Assembly: GCA_031431125.1 (NCBI GenBank)
Contig: JANPCX010000013.1
Span: forward strand, 1-53,983
Source of the DNA: JANPCX01 sp031431125
Lineage (GTDB): Bacteria; Pseudomonadota; Gammaproteobacteria; Burkholderiales; Burkholderiaceae_C
DNA: 53,983 bases
Direction: 5' to 3'
Shown: one piece after another, positions 24,958 to 32,447 of the stretch
Layout: each line of letters opens with the position of its first letter
Position numbering within the stretch: position 1 is the first letter of the stretch
Program-made: the position numbers and the translations under genes
The notes under the pieces: model-generated
The model's input: only the letters and a program-made list of their open reading frames with translations
What the model was told of the DNA's origin: nothing
Database searches by the model: none

Positions 24958-25115
24958 GTACTGCGACACAGAGATAACGAAACATGAAAGCGCATCTTCG
25001 TACCTATGGCGGCGTTGCAAATCCTCGCGATACCTCGGTATCGCTGCGGTTTGCGCCTTGCCATACCCACGAAGCTGCACTTTCATCATGTTCCGTTATC
25101 TCTGTGCCGCCGTAC
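24958..25115. repeat. 158-bp near-perfect palindrome between yqeY and rpsU
   Basis: The two arms, 24958-25034 and 25037-25115, are inverted copies with a few mismatches and small indels. The outer part GTACxGCGxCACAGAGATAACG and the centre GCGATACC-TC-GGTATCGC match best, and the centre is an 8-bp perfect stem with a 2-base loop. As RNA or extruded DNA it would form one long hairpin. It lies between the rpsU terminator and the yqeY start. The layout suggests a MITE- or REPIN-like dispersed element. No second copy is in the window, so dispersal cannot be shown here. Confidence 0.9.
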
Positions 25116-25132
25116 CAGAAGTCTACAAAGTA

Positions 25133-25169
25133 ATGCAAAAACAAAACAGCCCGCGTGGCGCGGGCTGTT
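25133..25169 (-). terminator. Rho-independent terminator after rpsU
   Basis: On the minus strand AACAGCCCGCG pairs perfectly with CGCGGGCTGTT around a CCA loop and is followed by TTGTTTTTG. It starts 20 bp after the rpsU stop, so most rpsU transcripts should end before the palindrome and yqeY. Confidence 0.93.
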
Positions 25170-25188
25170 CGGGGGTGTTGCTGCGAGT

Positions 25189-25401
25189 TTAGAACAGCTT
25201 CTTGGGCAGCTGCATGCTGCGAACGCGCTTGAAGTGGCGTTTCACGGCAGCGGCTTTTTTGCGCTTGCGCTCGGCCGTGGGCTTTTCGTAAAACTCGCGG
25301 GCACGCAGATCGGTCAAGAGGCCCAGTTTCTCAATGGTGCGCTTGAAGCGACGCAGTGCCACGTCGAAGGGCTCGTTTTCTTTGACGCGAATCGTGGTCA
25401 T
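25189..25401 (-). CDS. rpsU: 30S ribosomal protein S21
   Basis: S21 is a small, very basic protein of the 30S subunit platform that helps base pairing between the Shine-Dalgarno sequence and 16S rRNA. The protein has 70 residues, begins MTTIRVKENEPFDVALRRFKR and ends in a Lys/Arg-rich helix, exactly the family pattern. A sigma-70-like promoter lies about 85 bp upstream and a strong terminator follows, so rpsU appears to be a single-gene unit. This differs from the rpsU-dnaG-rpoD operon of enterics. Confidence 0.98.
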   Translation of the reverse strand: MTTIRVKENEPFDVALRRFKRTIEKLGLLTDLRAREFYEKPTAERKRKKAAAVKRHFKRVRSMQLPKKLF

Positions 25402-25485
25402 GGGTGCCTAAATCCTGTGTAGTGAGGTTTTGATCTGAATTGGGAGTTCGGTAAGCCAATAAAGCCGCTTGCCGAAAAGCCGCAT

Positions 25486-25514
25486 AGTATAGCGTGCCCC
25501 GGCCGGCTAGGCAA
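25486..25514 (-). promoter_or_regulatory. Sigma-70-type promoter of rpsU
   Basis: On the minus strand a -35 box TTGCCT (25514-25509) and a -10 box TATACT (25491-25486) are separated by exactly 17 bases, close to consensus at both. Transcription would start about 80 bases before the rpsU ATG. Confidence 0.8.
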
Positions 25515-25536
25515 TCGTTCTGGGTTTTGGCCCGGT

Positions 25537-26748
25537 TCAGCCTGCCATGGCCCTGGCGCAAGCGGCCGCGCTGGCCCAGGCCCACTGGAAGTTGTAACCG
25601 CCGAGCCACCCCGTCACGTCCACCACTTCGCCAATGAAATAAAGCCCTTGTTGGCGCTGGCTTTGCATGCTGTTGGACTGCAGCTCCCGGGTGTTCACGC
25701 CGCCCAAAGTGACCTCGGCTTTTCGGTAGCCCTCGGTGCCGTTTGGAATCAATGCCCAGCGCTGCAGGCTGTCGGCCAGTTGCTGCAGGTCCTTGTCCTT
25801 GCAGTCAGGCATGGAGAGGTCAGGACAGCGAGCATGCGCCAACATCCAGGCGTCTGCAAGGCGGGTCGGCAAGCTGACGCCGAGTTCGTTGCTGAGCTTG
25901 CGTTTCGAGGCTTTTTTGGCGCTGATCAGCGCCTCCGCGAGGTTTTGGCCTGGCAGAAGGTTCAATACCAAGCCTCCGTTTGGCTGGTCCGGATTCCAAA
26001 AGTTGGATATCTGCAAGATGCCGGGCCCGCTCAACCCGCGGTGGGTGAAGAGCACATCTTCCAGAAAATCGCCCTGTACTTTGCCCTGACCGCATTTCAG
26101 CTGGGCCGGGAGGGACAAGCCGGCCAACGGCACAAAGGGTGCCCAGGCGGCGGCATCAAAAGTCAGCGGCACGAGGCCAGGCCGAGTCGCCACGAGGGTA
26201 TGGCCAAACTGCTGGGCCAGGCGGTAGCCGAAATCGGTGGCACCAATCTTCGGAATCGACAGGCCACCGCAGGCCACCACCACTTGGCGGCAGTTCACCG
26301 GTCCGCGCGAGGTGTTCACCTCAAAGCCCCCCGCGGCAAGCGCCTGCACATCGGCAACCTTGCAAGGTTGCCAGCGCTCCACCGTACCGCTTGCACACTC
26401 GCGCAACAGCATTTGAATGATGTCGTCGGCCGAGTGGTCACAAAAGAGTTGACCCTTGTGTTTTTCGTGAAAGGTTATGCCGTGTTGCTTGACCAGGTCG
26501 ATGAAGTCTTGTGGCGTGTAGCGGGCCAAGGCTGAACGGCAGTAGTGGGGGTTGTTGGAAAGAAAGTTGTTCGGACCGGCATCGCGGTTGGTGAAGTTGC
26601 AGCGTCCCCCCCCGGAAATGCGAATTTTCTCGGCCACTTTCTCGGCGTGGTCGACGACCAAGACTCGAAGTCCGAGCTGCCCCGCCATGCCCGCGCAAAA
26701 CAAACCGGCGGCTCCAGCGCCGATGATGACCACGTCAAACGCCATCAT
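25537..26748 (-). CDS. BaiN/YhiN-family NAD(P)/FAD-dependent oxidoreductase
   Basis: This 403-residue flavoprotein belongs to the HI0933/YhiN/BaiN family. The N-terminal Rossmann dinucleotide motif VVIIGAGAAGLFCAG (about 5-19) binds FAD. An ISGGGRCNFTN motif (about 45-55) and the C-terminal GLYFIGEVVDVTGWLGGYNFQWA segment are family hallmarks. Members have been described as flavin-dependent reductases, and annotations such as aminoacetone oxidase exist, but the physiological substrate is generally unknown. It is downstream of ybiB and overlaps it by four bases (ATGA), so the two are coupled. Confidence 0.92.
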   Translation of the reverse strand: MMAFDVVIIGAGAAGLFCAGMAGQLGLRVLVVDHAEKVAEKIRISGGGRCNFTNRDAGPNNFLSNNPHYCRSALARYTPQDFIDLVKQHGITFHEKHKGQLFCDHSADDIIQMLLRECASGTVERWQPCKVADVQALAAGGFEVNTSRGPVNCRQVVVACGGLSIPKIGATDFGYRLAQQFGHTLVATRPGLVPLTFDAAAWAPFVPLAGLSLPAQLKCGQGKVQGDFLEDVLFTHRGLSGPGILQISNFWNPDQPNGGLVLNLLPGQNLAEALISAKKASKRKLSNELGVSLPTRLADAWMLAHARCPDLSMPDCKDKDLQQLADSLQRWALIPNGTEGYRKAEVTLGGVNTRELQSNSMQSQRQQGLYFIGEVVDVTGWLGGYNFQWAWASAAACARAMAG

Positions 26749-27698
26749 GCTTTGGGGTGCGTGTTGTCTTGCAAACGCTGCCAGGCGCGGTGCAACAGAT
26801 GCACTTGGGTTTGTATGGGGGCCGGTACGGGCAGTTCTCCGCGCAAGACGTCTTGTGTGAACTTGGCGGTGCTGGCTGCTTCGTTGCTTGATGCGAGCTG
26901 CGGCAGCTCCGCCAAGGAACCGTCTTGAAGTGGCAGTGACAAATCGTCTTGAAATTCCCCGTTCAAATACATATCCAAACGCGGCTGGCGACGCGGATCT
27001 GCAACGGGCTCGCCCTCGGTGCCACGCAGCAGCAGAGCGTGGGCTCCGGCATGTTGCAGCATCGCAGCCAGTGTCTCGACGTACTCGGGGTGGGTGTAAT
27101 TCACCACACGCAGGACGGGTTGACCGGGGCTAGGGCTCATCAGTTTGGCCACGCTGTGACCTGAGCTGCGCACGCCCAAGGTCCAGCGCAGCGACAGCAG
27201 CCGCGCCAGCGGCGGACACAAGACTTCAATCGGCAGAAAAACAGCTTGTTGCTGAGACCATGCGAGCTTCACCTGGTCGGCCTGTGGTGTGCAAACCCAA
27301 CCCAAAGCCTCGAATACTTCAGCGGTACCAACACGGTTGGGGTCGCGCAAGGGGCCGTGCACCCAAACCGGAATTCCCTGTTTGGCCAATAAACCTGCGA
27401 GCAAGGCGGTGAGGTTGGGCAGACGTCTGGAGCCGTTGTAGGAGGGCAGCACCACGGCGGGCGTCGCTGGCACGGGCAGGGGGATGCAGCGCTCTTGCGT
27501 GGCTTGCGCAAAGCCGATCAACTCTTGCACCGCCTCGGCCTTGATGCGCATGGCCATCAAAAATGCGCCCAATTCCAAGTCGCTGACTTGTTGATCCAGA
27601 ACCGCAGAAAAAACAGCGTGCGCCTGTGCTTGTGTCAGGGAGCGTGCGCCGTGTTTGCCGCGGCCGATCTCTTTGAGATAAGGAGCGATTCGGATCAT
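26745..27698 (-). CDS. ybiB: YbiB-type DNA-binding protein (TrpD2 family, anthranilate phosphoribosyltransferase fold)
   Basis: This 317-residue homologue of E. coli YbiB/TrpD2 has the fold of anthranilate phosphoribosyltransferase but binds nucleic acids non-specifically in E. coli. The N-terminal helical domain contains LTQAQAHAVFSAVLDQQVSDLELGAFLMAMRIK. The region corresponding to the PRPP-binding loop reads PSYNGSRRLPNLT instead of the GTGGD motif of TrpD, which argues against phosphoribosyl transfer. The MIRIAPYLKEIGRGKHGARSL start is typical of the family. It forms an overlapping pair with the flavoprotein gene. Confidence 0.88.
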   Translation of the reverse strand: MIRIAPYLKEIGRGKHGARSLTQAQAHAVFSAVLDQQVSDLELGAFLMAMRIKAEAVQELIGFAQATQERCIPLPVPATPAVVLPSYNGSRRLPNLTALLAGLLAKQGIPVWVHGPLRDPNRVGTAEVFEALGWVCTPQADQVKLAWSQQQAVFLPIEVLCPPLARLLSLRWTLGVRSSGHSVAKLMSPSPGQPVLRVVNYTHPEYVETLAAMLQHAGAHALLLRGTEGEPVADPRRQPRLDMYLNGEFQDDLSLPLQDGSLAELPQLASSNEAASTAKFTQDVLRGELPVPAPIQTQVHLLHRAWQRLQDNTHPKA

Positions 27699-27888
27699 GG
27701 AGGTTGGGTGAACAAAAATCGAAAGAATGTGACATTCTCACCGCAGCGCTGTACCCGTGATGCTGGACACCTCAGACGAGGGGTGCGAATCGAGCCCGGC
27801 TGCACGCTGGCGCAGCTATGATGGCTGTGGAACACCGTTCGGTCGAGTCGACAATCGAAACTCAACGCCGTCAATCTCATCACGCAAC

Positions 27889-28869
27889 ATGGGGCAAACA
27901 TTGAGCCCAGACCACTCTATTTTTTTTGAACTGTTTTCGCGCAGCGACTTGGGCGTTGCTGTGAAGAGCGCAGATGGACGTTATCTGCACGTCAATCCAG
28001 CCTTTGCCGCCTTGGCGGGCCGTTCAGTGGATACCGCTCTGGGTTTGACCGATGAGGAGTTGTTTGAGACCAATGAACTCATCGGCCTGCGTGCTGCAGA
28101 CCAAGCGGCATGGCAACAAAGCGGTGTGTTCAGCAGCGAGCAGCGTTTGATGCAGGCCGGGCAGCGACGCGAGTTCTTGGTGCTGCGGGCCCCGCTGTCT
28201 GCCACGGAAGCGGTGGCACCCAAAGAGTTGGTATGCATCTGGAAAGACTTGAGCAGCACCCGCCGACTGTCCAATGAGTTGGAGCAGGCGCTCAAACAGC
28301 TCGAACAGCAACAGCAAGCGGTTGAGGCCTTGCGCCTCGAGAGCCAGGACGCTGTGGTGGGTGACGAAGCGGGTGCTCTTTACCAGCGTGCGCAGTTTGA
28401 CGAACAACTGCGTCGCGAGGTGGACTTGTCTTCCCGCGAACACCGTGAGTTTGCGCTGGTGTTTATTTTGGTGGATCCGTTTTCCGCTGCAGTCGCCGCG
28501 CAAGGCGATGTTGCTCAGACACGGGTACTCGAAGCCTTGGCTCGCTTGCTGCGCAGCAACACCCGTGCCATGGACGCCTCCTGTCGTTTGGATCAAAACC
28601 GTTTTGCGGTTTTGCTTTCAGGCGTGGGTTTGGCGACGGCACACTCGCGCATGGAAGGTTTGCGTCGACAGTGCGCCACACAAATCGTGGCCCTCAATGG
28701 ACAGGCTTTGGGCTTCACGGTGTCCATGGGTGTGGCCAGCTTTCCGCACACGGCCCACAGCGAGGAAGAGTTGCTTCAAGCGGCCGACTCCGCTTTGCAA
28801 GACGCGCGTCGCCGCGGGGGCAACCATGTGACGCTGGCCAGCATTCGGTTTGAAGGCAGCGCCTCCTGA
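27889..28869 (+). CDS. PAS domain protein with a degenerate GGDEF domain
   Basis: This 326-residue protein has an N-terminal PAS domain (about 10-130; FFELFSRSDLGVAVKSADGRY, with NPAFAALAGRS). A coiled-coil linker rich in Glu/Gln (about 132-155) leads to a GGDEF-type domain (about 170-318). The active site is lost: where RYGGDEF is expected the sequence is RLDQNRF (residues 233-239), and the DxDxFKxxND metal and GTP motif is replaced by ILVDPFSAAVAAQ. Diguanylate cyclase activity is therefore very unlikely. A role as a ligand-binding or protein-interaction module is possible. I start at ATG 27889; the frame extends to 27757 with unconvincing sequence. Confidence 0.85.
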   Translation: MGQTLSPDHSIFFELFSRSDLGVAVKSADGRYLHVNPAFAALAGRSVDTALGLTDEELFETNELIGLRAADQAAWQQSGVFSSEQRLMQAGQRREFLVLRAPLSATEAVAPKELVCIWKDLSSTRRLSNELEQALKQLEQQQQAVEALRLESQDAVVGDEAGALYQRAQFDEQLRREVDLSSREHREFALVFILVDPFSAAVAAQGDVAQTRVLEALARLLRSNTRAMDASCRLDQNRFAVLLSGVGLATAHSRMEGLRRQCATQIVALNGQALGFTVSMGVASFPHTAHSEEELLQAADSALQDARRRGGNHVTLASIRFEGSAS

Positions 28870-28888
28870 AGCATTGGTTTTGTGTGGT

Positions 28889-29356
28889 TCAACTGCCCAG
28901 CAGTTTGTGAATCACCAAGCGCTCTTCTTGGCTGACTCTGGTGATGGACAAACGATTGCCCTTCTTGAGCAATTGCATCGTGCCCAGGTCTGGGTGTGAA
29001 CGCATTTCCGCCAGGCTGAGCAAACTTGTTTTGCGCTGCAAGCGCACGTCCACCAATGACCAGCGCGGTGCGCCAGCGCTGCTTTTGGCGTCGTAGTAAG
29101 GGCTGCGGGTATCAAACTGCGTGGGGTCGGCGTAGGCAGTGCTTGCGACGATTGCAACGCCAGCTATCCCCGGTTCAGGGCATGAGGAGTGATAGAACAG
29201 CACCTCATCGCCGATGTGCATGTCGTCGCGCATGAAGTTGCGCGCTTGGTAGTTGCGCACACCCACCCAAGGGACGGTTTGATTCGGCGCATTGACAAGG
29301 TCGTCAATCGAGCATTCGCTCGGTTCGCTTTTCATCAACCAACAGGCGTGGGTCAT
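28889..29356 (-). CDS. EVE domain-containing protein
   Basis: This 155-residue EVE-domain (PUA-like fold) protein resembles thymocyte nuclear protein 1. The family binds modified bases in DNA or RNA. The conserved start CWLMKSEPSECSIDDL, the WVGVRNYQARNFMRD segment and GDEVLFYHSS are all present and give a full-length domain. I chose ATG 29356 because the MTHACWLMKSEP beginning matches relatives. The open frame runs upstream through the 6S RNA gene and cannot be coding there. ATG 29365 is equally possible. The gene may be transcribed by readthrough from 6S RNA. Confidence 0.93.
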   Translation of the reverse strand: MTHACWLMKSEPSECSIDDLVNAPNQTVPWVGVRNYQARNFMRDDMHIGDEVLFYHSSCPEPGIAGVAIVASTAYADPTQFDTRSPYYDAKSSAGAPRWSLVDVRLQRKTSLLSLAEMRSHPDLGTMQLLKKGNRLSITRVSQEERLVIHKLLGS

Positions 29357-29374
29357 GGGGCGCATGAGGTAAAG

Positions 29375-29552
29375 GTGTCCGCCGCGAACCGTGAGCCGCA
29401 TTCCTGAACCCAGGGGATTCAGGTGGGCGAGGTCAGTCAAACCTTGGGTTCATCTGACGCGAGACGATCACGCTGGAGTGACAATAATTCCAAGCCCTTG
29501 CTCTAAGAGCATCGGTTCAAGGAAATATAGGACTCACGCGAACACGGCGGAC
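29375..29552 (-). ncRNA. ssrS: 6S RNA
   Basis: 6S RNA binds sigma-70 RNA polymerase by imitating an open promoter. On the minus strand the 5' end GTCCGCCG...GCGTGAG (29552 downward) pairs with the 3' end CTCACG...CGGCGGAC (up to 29377), giving the long closing stem. Inside lies a TTGAACCGATG segment and, on the opposite arm, CTGACCTCGCCCACCTGAA followed by CCCCTGGGTTCAGG, much like known proteobacterial 6S RNAs. The length of about 178 nt is right. A -10-like TAGAAT at 29564-29559 places the start at about 29552. The position just after zapA is the classic location. Confidence 0.88.
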
Positions 29553-29558
29553 GAATTC

Positions 29559-29564
29559 ATTCTA
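29559..29564 (-). promoter_or_regulatory. -10 box of the 6S RNA promoter
   Basis: TAGAAT on the minus strand ends seven bases before the first base of the 6S closing stem, the expected spacing. No strong -35 box is seen at 17 bp, so the assignment rests on the -10 box and the RNA structure. Confidence 0.5.
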
Positions 29565-29636
29565 TGCCTACCGCAGCGCTGTTTGATGACAGTTTTTGCG
29601 CGAGTTTTGTGCAAGTGTGTGACGAGGTGCACATCC

Positions 29637-29951
29637 TCAAATCAACTGACCGTCCGCGCTCAAGGTGTCGTCAATGCGACGAATCAAAGCCGCTATATCG
29701 ATGTCATGGTTGGTGTCTGCCGCTGTGGCCTTTTTGTTGCCCACGGCCGCAGGCCGCTCTGCCAACGCATAGGCCAAATTCAGGGCGGCCAGCACGGCAA
29801 TGCGTTCCCGGGCTTTGATTTTTCCAGAGTCCCGGATCGCACACATTTCGCGGTCGACATTGCCCACCGCCTCTAACAGCGAGGTTTCACCGCCCTCCGG
29901 GCAACCCAGGATGTAGCTCTGGCCCATGATGGTGACTTCAAGTTGTTTCAT
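29637..29951 (-). CDS. zapA: Cell division protein ZapA
   Basis: ZapA bundles and stabilises FtsZ filaments at the division site. The 104-residue protein has the family start MKQLEVTIMGQSYILGCPEG, followed by a helical region with RDSGKIKARERIAVLAALNLAYAL. Its ATG overlaps the stop of the small coiled-coil gene upstream, and 6S RNA follows downstream. The arrangement small coiled-coil protein, ZapA, 6S RNA is conserved widely in proteobacteria and supports all three calls. Confidence 0.95.
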   Translation of the reverse strand: MKQLEVTIMGQSYILGCPEGGETSLLEAVGNVDREMCAIRDSGKIKARERIAVLAALNLAYALAERPAAVGNKKATAADTNHDIDIAALIRRIDDTLSADGQLI

Positions 29952-30178
29952 CGTGTCGCTCCATCGGCATGCACGGCAGCGTCGTCGGCTTCCGTGGGAA
30001 GGCGGTCTAACAGCGCTTCAATACGGCTGCGTGCCGCGCTCAACCGAGATTTCATTTGATCGCGCTCTTGGGTCAAGCCTTGCACTTGCGCCAGCAGCAG
30101 CGCATTGGTGCGCTGCAATTCGTCGTGCCGAAGCAGCAGGCGTTCGACGCGATCGGCGAGGTCTTCAAGCTTCGACAT
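29948..30178 (-). CDS. Small ZapB-like/TIGR02449-family coiled-coil protein
   Basis: This 76-residue protein starts at ATG 30178 and is almost entirely one coiled coil: SKLEDLADRVERLLLRHDEL with Leu/Ile heptads continuing to about residue 58. Proteins of this type precede zapA in many beta- and gammaproteobacteria and are annotated as TIGR02449 or ZapB-like cell division factors. It overlaps zapA by four bases. The open frame extends further upstream into the cobalamin riboswitch region, which is not coding. Confidence 0.85.
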   Translation of the reverse strand: MSKLEDLADRVERLLLRHDELQRTNALLLAQVQGLTQERDQMKSRLSAARSRIEALLDRLPTEADDAAVHADGATR

Positions 30179-30237
30179 GGCAAGGCCCGCTGGACGATAG
30201 ATGTCCCAGATTGTAGGGGCGGCATGCGCGTCGAACC

Positions 30238-30243
30238 TATAAT
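30238..30243 (+). promoter_or_regulatory. -10 box (TATAAT) of the cobalamin operon
   Basis: A perfect TATAAT lies just before the cobalamin riboswitch, placing transcription start near 30250. No good -35 match occurs at 17 bp spacing; TTGTAG at 30211 is 21 bp away. Confidence 0.55.
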
Positions 30244-30249
30244 CGCAGC

Positions 30250-30480
30250 TGTTGGTGCTCGTGCCCCTGTTCTGTGGGGCACAGTTCAACGGGAAGCAGA
30301 AGGAGAGGCTCCCCTCTCCCAAACTGCGCTGCCCCCGCAACGGTACGGCGGACGAAGTCGCAAGCCTGCAAGGATTTGCTCACTTCCGCTCTTGTGCACA
30401 CACCACTGGAAGCATGTTGCTTCTGGGAAGGTCGCAAGGGTTGTTTCCGTCAGCCCGGATACCGGCCAATGAGGCGGTGC
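30250..30480 (+). ncRNA. Cobalamin riboswitch (AdoCbl/B12 element)
   Basis: The leader of btuB carries the signature elements of the cobalamin riboswitch: a GGTGCTCGTGCCCC start helix, a CCCCCGCAACGGTA segment, AAGCCTGCAAGGATT, GGAAGCATGTTGCTTC and the B12 box GTCAGCCCGGATACCGGCC near the 3' side. The arrangement and size (about 230 nt) match the family. It ends about 80 bases before the btuB start. Binding of cobalamin should reduce expression of btuB and the genes behind it. The exact boundaries are estimates. Confidence 0.92.
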
Positions 30481-30557
30481 GCCCGCGCAAGCGGTTGCAT
30501 CAAAGGTGATTGCCAGCGGGGAAGCTGGCGAACACGTTTGTTTCGGAATCAATTTTC

Positions 30558-32444
30558 ATGTTCACCCGTTTTCCTGGACGCAAGCCGTCCGTTTCTCCAT
30601 TGCTGGGCGCTTTGTGCTGCCTCGGTGTTTTTCCGCTCGCGCCTGTTCAGGCGCAAAACAACCTGTCACCGGTGGTGGTGACTGCCAATCGGGTGCCGAC
30701 CCGGGTGGACCAAACCTTGGCCGACGTCACGGTGATTGACCGTGCCGCCTTGGACCGTGCAACGGGTCGCACCCTGACCGAGCTGCTCGCGCAGCAACCC
30801 GGTGTGCAAATGGCCGCCAACGGCGGACTCGGGAAGAACAGTTCCGTGTTTCTGCGTGGCACGGAGTCGCGCCACACCTTGTTGCTGATTGATGGTGTGC
30901 GTTATGGCAGTGCTACAGCGGGCACGCCGTCATGGGACAACTTGCCACTGGAGAGTATTGAGCGCATCGAGATCGTGCGTGGCCCGCTGTCCGGCCTCTA
31001 TGGCAGCGATGCCGTGGGCGGGGTGGTGCAAATTTTCATGCGCAAGGGTCAGGCTGGTTTTCATCCCAGTGCCAATGTCACGGCCGGCTCCAACCGCTAC
31101 GGCCAATTGGGTGGTGGTGTGCGTTTTGGTCAAGGTGAATGGGACGGCAGTTTGAGTGCGCAGCACACTCGCACCGATGGTTTTTCCGCCACCAACTCGC
31201 GTGTCTCCTTCGGCTTCAACCCAGACGACGATGCGTTCAAACAAACTTCCGCGACGCTGCAATTGGGCTTGAAGTTGCCCGGCCAGTGGCGCACCGATGT
31301 GCGTGCGGTGTATTCCGATGGCCGCAACCATTTTGATGATGGCTTGGGGGCAGACACCCAGGCACAAATGCTGAGCCAAGTGTTGTCGTGGTCTGCATCG
31401 GGGCCGATGACGTCGAACTGGCGCAGCACGGTGCGTGTGGCTCAGTCCAGCGACGAAAGCGACACCTTGGTCAGTGCCGGTGGTGCTTTCAATTTGGGCC
31501 CCTACAAAACCGAGCAGCAGCAATGGGCCTGGGAAAACAACATTGCCACGCCGGTGGGCAGTGTGCTGCTCTTGGCCGAACGCTTGCAGCAAAAGGTGAG
31601 CAAGCCAGGGGTGCCTTACCCCGTGGGCGAACGGTCGATCAACGCACTTGCCGCCGGCTTGACCGGCAAACAAGCTGCTCACACCTGGCAGGCCAATGTG
31701 CGGCGTGATGACAACTCGCAATTTGGCGGTGAAACCACCGGCACCGTGGGTTATGGCTACGACTTCAATTCGGCGTGGCGGGCAGCAGGGTCGCTGGGCA
31801 CGAGTTTTGTAGCCCCCAGTTTCAACCAGCTCTATTTCCCCAACTTCGGCAATCCCAATTTGCAGCCTGAGCGCGGCACCAGCGGGGAGCTGAGTTTGCG
31901 TTGGGTCGTCCCGGGGCAGCAGTTGCGCTTGGCCTACTTTGAAAACAAGTTGCGGGGATTCATCGCCAACACAGGCACGTCAACCAGCAATACGACTGCC
32001 ATCAACATTCCTCGTGCCGAAATCAAAGGTTGGGCGTTGAGTCATGAGGCGCAGTGGGCGGCTTTCACGGTGAATACGTCCTATGACTATGTGGATCCGC
32101 GCAACAAAGATGTTCGTTCCAACGGCACCGTGGGCAGCAACCATGACAAACTTTTGCCGCGCCGCGCGAAGAACAACTTCAAGTTGGCGGCCGACTGGGC
32201 GTCGGGGGTTTGGAGCGTGGGTGCGACCGTGGTTGCCAGTGACGAACGTTTCGACAATCCCGCCAACACCAACCGCTTGGGCGGCTTTGCCACGCTGGAC
32301 TTGCGAGCCGACTGGCGCTTCGCGCCGCGTTGGTCCTTGGGTCTGCGCCTGAACAACCTGGCCGACAAAACCTATGAAACCGCGCGCGGTTTCAACCAAG
32401 CGGGGCGTGAAGGTTTTGTCACGCTGCGTTTTAGCGGCATGTAA
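30558..32444 (+). CDS. btuB: TonB-dependent vitamin B12 receptor BtuB
   Basis: BtuB imports corrinoids across the outer membrane with energy from TonB. The 628-residue protein starts MFTRFPGRK at ATG 30558, giving a signal peptide that ends near PVQAQ. A TonB box-like SPVVVTANR follows directly. The plug domain contains RTLTELLAQQPGVQM, FLRGTESRHTLLLIDGVRYG and IEIVRGPLSGLYGSDAVGG. The rest is beta-barrel, ending in the aromatic C-terminal strand GFVTLRFSGM. An earlier TTG at 30510 would put polar residues ahead of the signal. It is directly controlled by the riboswitch and leads the cobalamin operon. Confidence 0.96.
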   Translation: MFTRFPGRKPSVSPLLGALCCLGVFPLAPVQAQNNLSPVVVTANRVPTRVDQTLADVTVIDRAALDRATGRTLTELLAQQPGVQMAANGGLGKNSSVFLRGTESRHTLLLIDGVRYGSATAGTPSWDNLPLESIERIEIVRGPLSGLYGSDAVGGVVQIFMRKGQAGFHPSANVTAGSNRYGQLGGGVRFGQGEWDGSLSAQHTRTDGFSATNSRVSFGFNPDDDAFKQTSATLQLGLKLPGQWRTDVRAVYSDGRNHFDDGLGADTQAQMLSQVLSWSASGPMTSNWRSTVRVAQSSDESDTLVSAGGAFNLGPYKTEQQQWAWENNIATPVGSVLLLAERLQQKVSKPGVPYPVGERSINALAAGLTGKQAAHTWQANVRRDDNSQFGGETTGTVGYGYDFNSAWRAAGSLGTSFVAPSFNQLYFPNFGNPNLQPERGTSGELSLRWVVPGQQLRLAYFENKLRGFIANTGTSTSNTTAINIPRAEIKGWALSHEAQWAAFTVNTSYDYVDPRNKDVRSNGTVGSNHDKLLPRRAKNNFKLAADWASGVWSVGATVVASDERFDNPANTNRLGGFATLDLRADWRFAPRWSLGLRLNNLADKTYETARGFNQAGREGFVTLRFSGM

Positions 32445-32447
32445 GCC

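Noticed and set aside
24935..24985. Possible signal-peptide-like start of YqeY (MFRYLCVAVLAL...)
   Set aside because: The extra codons come from the edge of the palindrome; YqeY proteins are cytoplasmic and start at MTLKEK.
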